Source: Burkholderiales bacterium RIFCSPHIGHO2_12_FULL_61_11 (lineage in GTDB: Bacteria; Pseudomonadota; Gammaproteobacteria; Burkholderiales; Burkholderiaceae_C). Taken from it: a stretch of DNA of 7,940 nt. The DNA lies in the NCBI GenBank assembly GCA_001770785.1, contig MERZ01000047.1:13584-21523 (forward strand), written 5' to 3'. The notes below the pieces were generated by a model. It ran no database searches and was not told the DNA's origin. It saw only the letters and a program-made list of their open reading frames with translations. Of the stretch, positions 7,135 through 7,940 are shown in pieces (positions within the stretch are counted from its first letter, which is position 1; every line of letters starts with the position of its first letter). A program made the position numbers and the translations under genes.

Positions 7135-7940
7135 TTACTTCTTCTTCGCAGCGCTCTGCGGATTCAGGCTGGTGATGCGGCCGCTCTCGGTGCCGGCGCC
7201 TTCGTCGATGACCGCATTGATCAGGGTCGGCTTGCGGGACTTGATGGCTTCTTCCATGGCTTTGCGCAACTCGGCCGGGGTGGTGGCGAGCACGCCGACG
7301 CCACCGAAGGCTTCCATCAGTTTTTCGTAACGTGCGCCCTTGACGAAAACCATTGGTGACGGATCCTTGCCGCCCGTCACATTGACTTCGTCGCCGCGGT
7401 AGACGCCGTTGTTGTTCATGATGACGACGCAGACTGGCAGGTTGTAGCGGCAGATGGTTTCGACTTCCATGCCGCTGAACCCGAAGGCGCTGTCGCCCTC
7501 GATGGCGATGACCGGCTGGCCGCTTTCCACGGCAGCTGCCACGGCAAAGCCCATGCCGATGCCCATGATGCCCCAAGTGCCGACGTCCAGGCGCTTGCGC
7601 GGCTGGTACATGTCGACGATGCTGCGCGTGAAGTCCAGCGCGTTGGCGCCTTCGTTGACCAGGATGGCGTCCGGGTTGGCCTTGACGATGTCGCGCACCA
7701 CGTTGAGCGAGCTGTGGTAGTTCATCGGAGACGGGTTCAGCGCCAGTGTGGCCGCCATCTTCGACAGGTTCTTGTCCTTGCGCTCGGCAATGGCGCTCAA
7801 CCACTCGGCCGGCGGCTTGGACCAGTTGGAGCCGATGCCGGCCAGCAGGGCCGAGACACAGGAGCCGATATCACCGACCACCGGGGCATCGATGGCCACA
7901 TTGCTGTCAGCCTCGGTCGGGGAAATATCGATCTGGATGA
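7135..7940 (-). CDS. oxc: Oxalyl-CoA decarboxylase, C-terminal part (5' end outside the window)
   Basis: A thiamine diphosphate enzyme that decarboxylates oxalyl-CoA to formyl-CoA and CO2. The last 267 codons are present of a family length near 568, so the N-terminal half is missing. The first residues seen, [13 protein letters not shown], lie in the central domain of the family; the frame is open through the window edge, so the GTG at 7899 is an internal codon, not a start. The C-terminal cofactor-binding domain has [10 protein letters not shown] (147-156 of the part seen) through MNNNGVY (174-180), the ThDP/Mg2+-binding motif, and [12 protein letters not shown] (94-105). Y180 and S252 (in ESGRITSLN) match what I recall as Tyr483 and Ser553 at the Oxalobacter OXC active site. 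The tail ends in a lysine run, as in Oxalobacter. It is the first gene of the cluster in view; the promoter lies beyond the window. Confidence 0.95.
   Translation of the reverse strand, partial: IQIDISPTEADSNVAIDAPVVGDIGSCVSALLAGIGSNWSKPPAEWLSAIAERKDKNLSKMAATLALNPSPMNYHSSLNVVRDIVKANPDAILVNEGANALDFTRSIVDMYQPRKRLDVGTWGIMGIGMGFAVAAAVESGQPVIAIEGDSAFGFSGMEVETICRYNLPVCVVIMNNNGVYRGDEVNVTGGKDPSPMVFVKGARYEKLMEAFGGVGVLATTPAELRKAMEEAIKSRKPTLINAVIDEGAGTESGRITSLNPQSAAKKK

Noticed and set aside
7897..7899. GTG as a start codon for a 254-residue protein
   Set aside because: The frame continues to the window edge with sequence matching oxalyl-CoA decarboxylase ([12 protein letters not shown]), so this codon is internal and the gene is cut by the window.
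1..7940. Mobile element, CRISPR array, tRNA or rRNA
   Set aside because: I saw no direct repeat array, transposase-like protein, terminal inverted repeats or tRNA-like fold. Almost the whole window is accounted for by the five genes.

Overview
All recognisable genes in this window lie on the minus strand, so transcription runs from the high coordinates to the low. Reading that way: the C-terminal part of oxalyl-CoA decarboxylase (oxc, 7940 to 7135, its 5' end outside the window); formyl-CoA:oxalate CoA-transferase (frc, 7101 to 5839); a 278-base gap with a strong hairpin; a second, diverged CoA-transferase of the same family (5560 to 4313); a fused NuoE-NuoF-type beta subunit of an NAD-dependent formate dehydrogenase (4214 to 2517); and most of the catalytic alpha subunit of that dehydrogenase (2488 down to base 1, its C-terminus outside the window). 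The long plus-strand reading frames are shadows of these genes.

Together the genes spell out complete oxalate oxidation. The CoA-transferase moves CoA from formyl-CoA to oxalate. Oxalyl-CoA decarboxylase turns oxalyl-CoA into formyl-CoA and CO2, and the next transfer releases formate. The soluble metal-dependent formate dehydrogenase then oxidises formate to CO2 and passes the electrons through iron-sulfur clusters and FMN to NAD+. The net result is oxalate to two CO2 with NADH recovered. All the products shown should be cytoplasmic; no signal peptide or membrane segment is seen. No transporter, regulator or activating ligase is in view.

The sequence is GC-rich, with a strong preference for G or C at third codon positions. 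The proteins resemble those of oxalate- or formate-oxidising proteobacteria. I favour a betaproteobacterium of the Burkholderiales, but this rests on remembered family resemblance, not a search. The fused two-subunit dehydrogenase recalls formate dehydrogenase 1 of Methylobacterium more than the three-subunit FdsGBA enzyme of Cupriavidus or Rhodobacter.

The individual families are known. The points worth a second look are the joining of the oxalate module directly to a fused-subunit NAD-dependent formate dehydrogenase, the second CoA-transferase with an altered active-site glycine loop, and the hairpin that appears to split the cluster into two expression units. I see no mobile element, CRISPR array, tRNA or rRNA.
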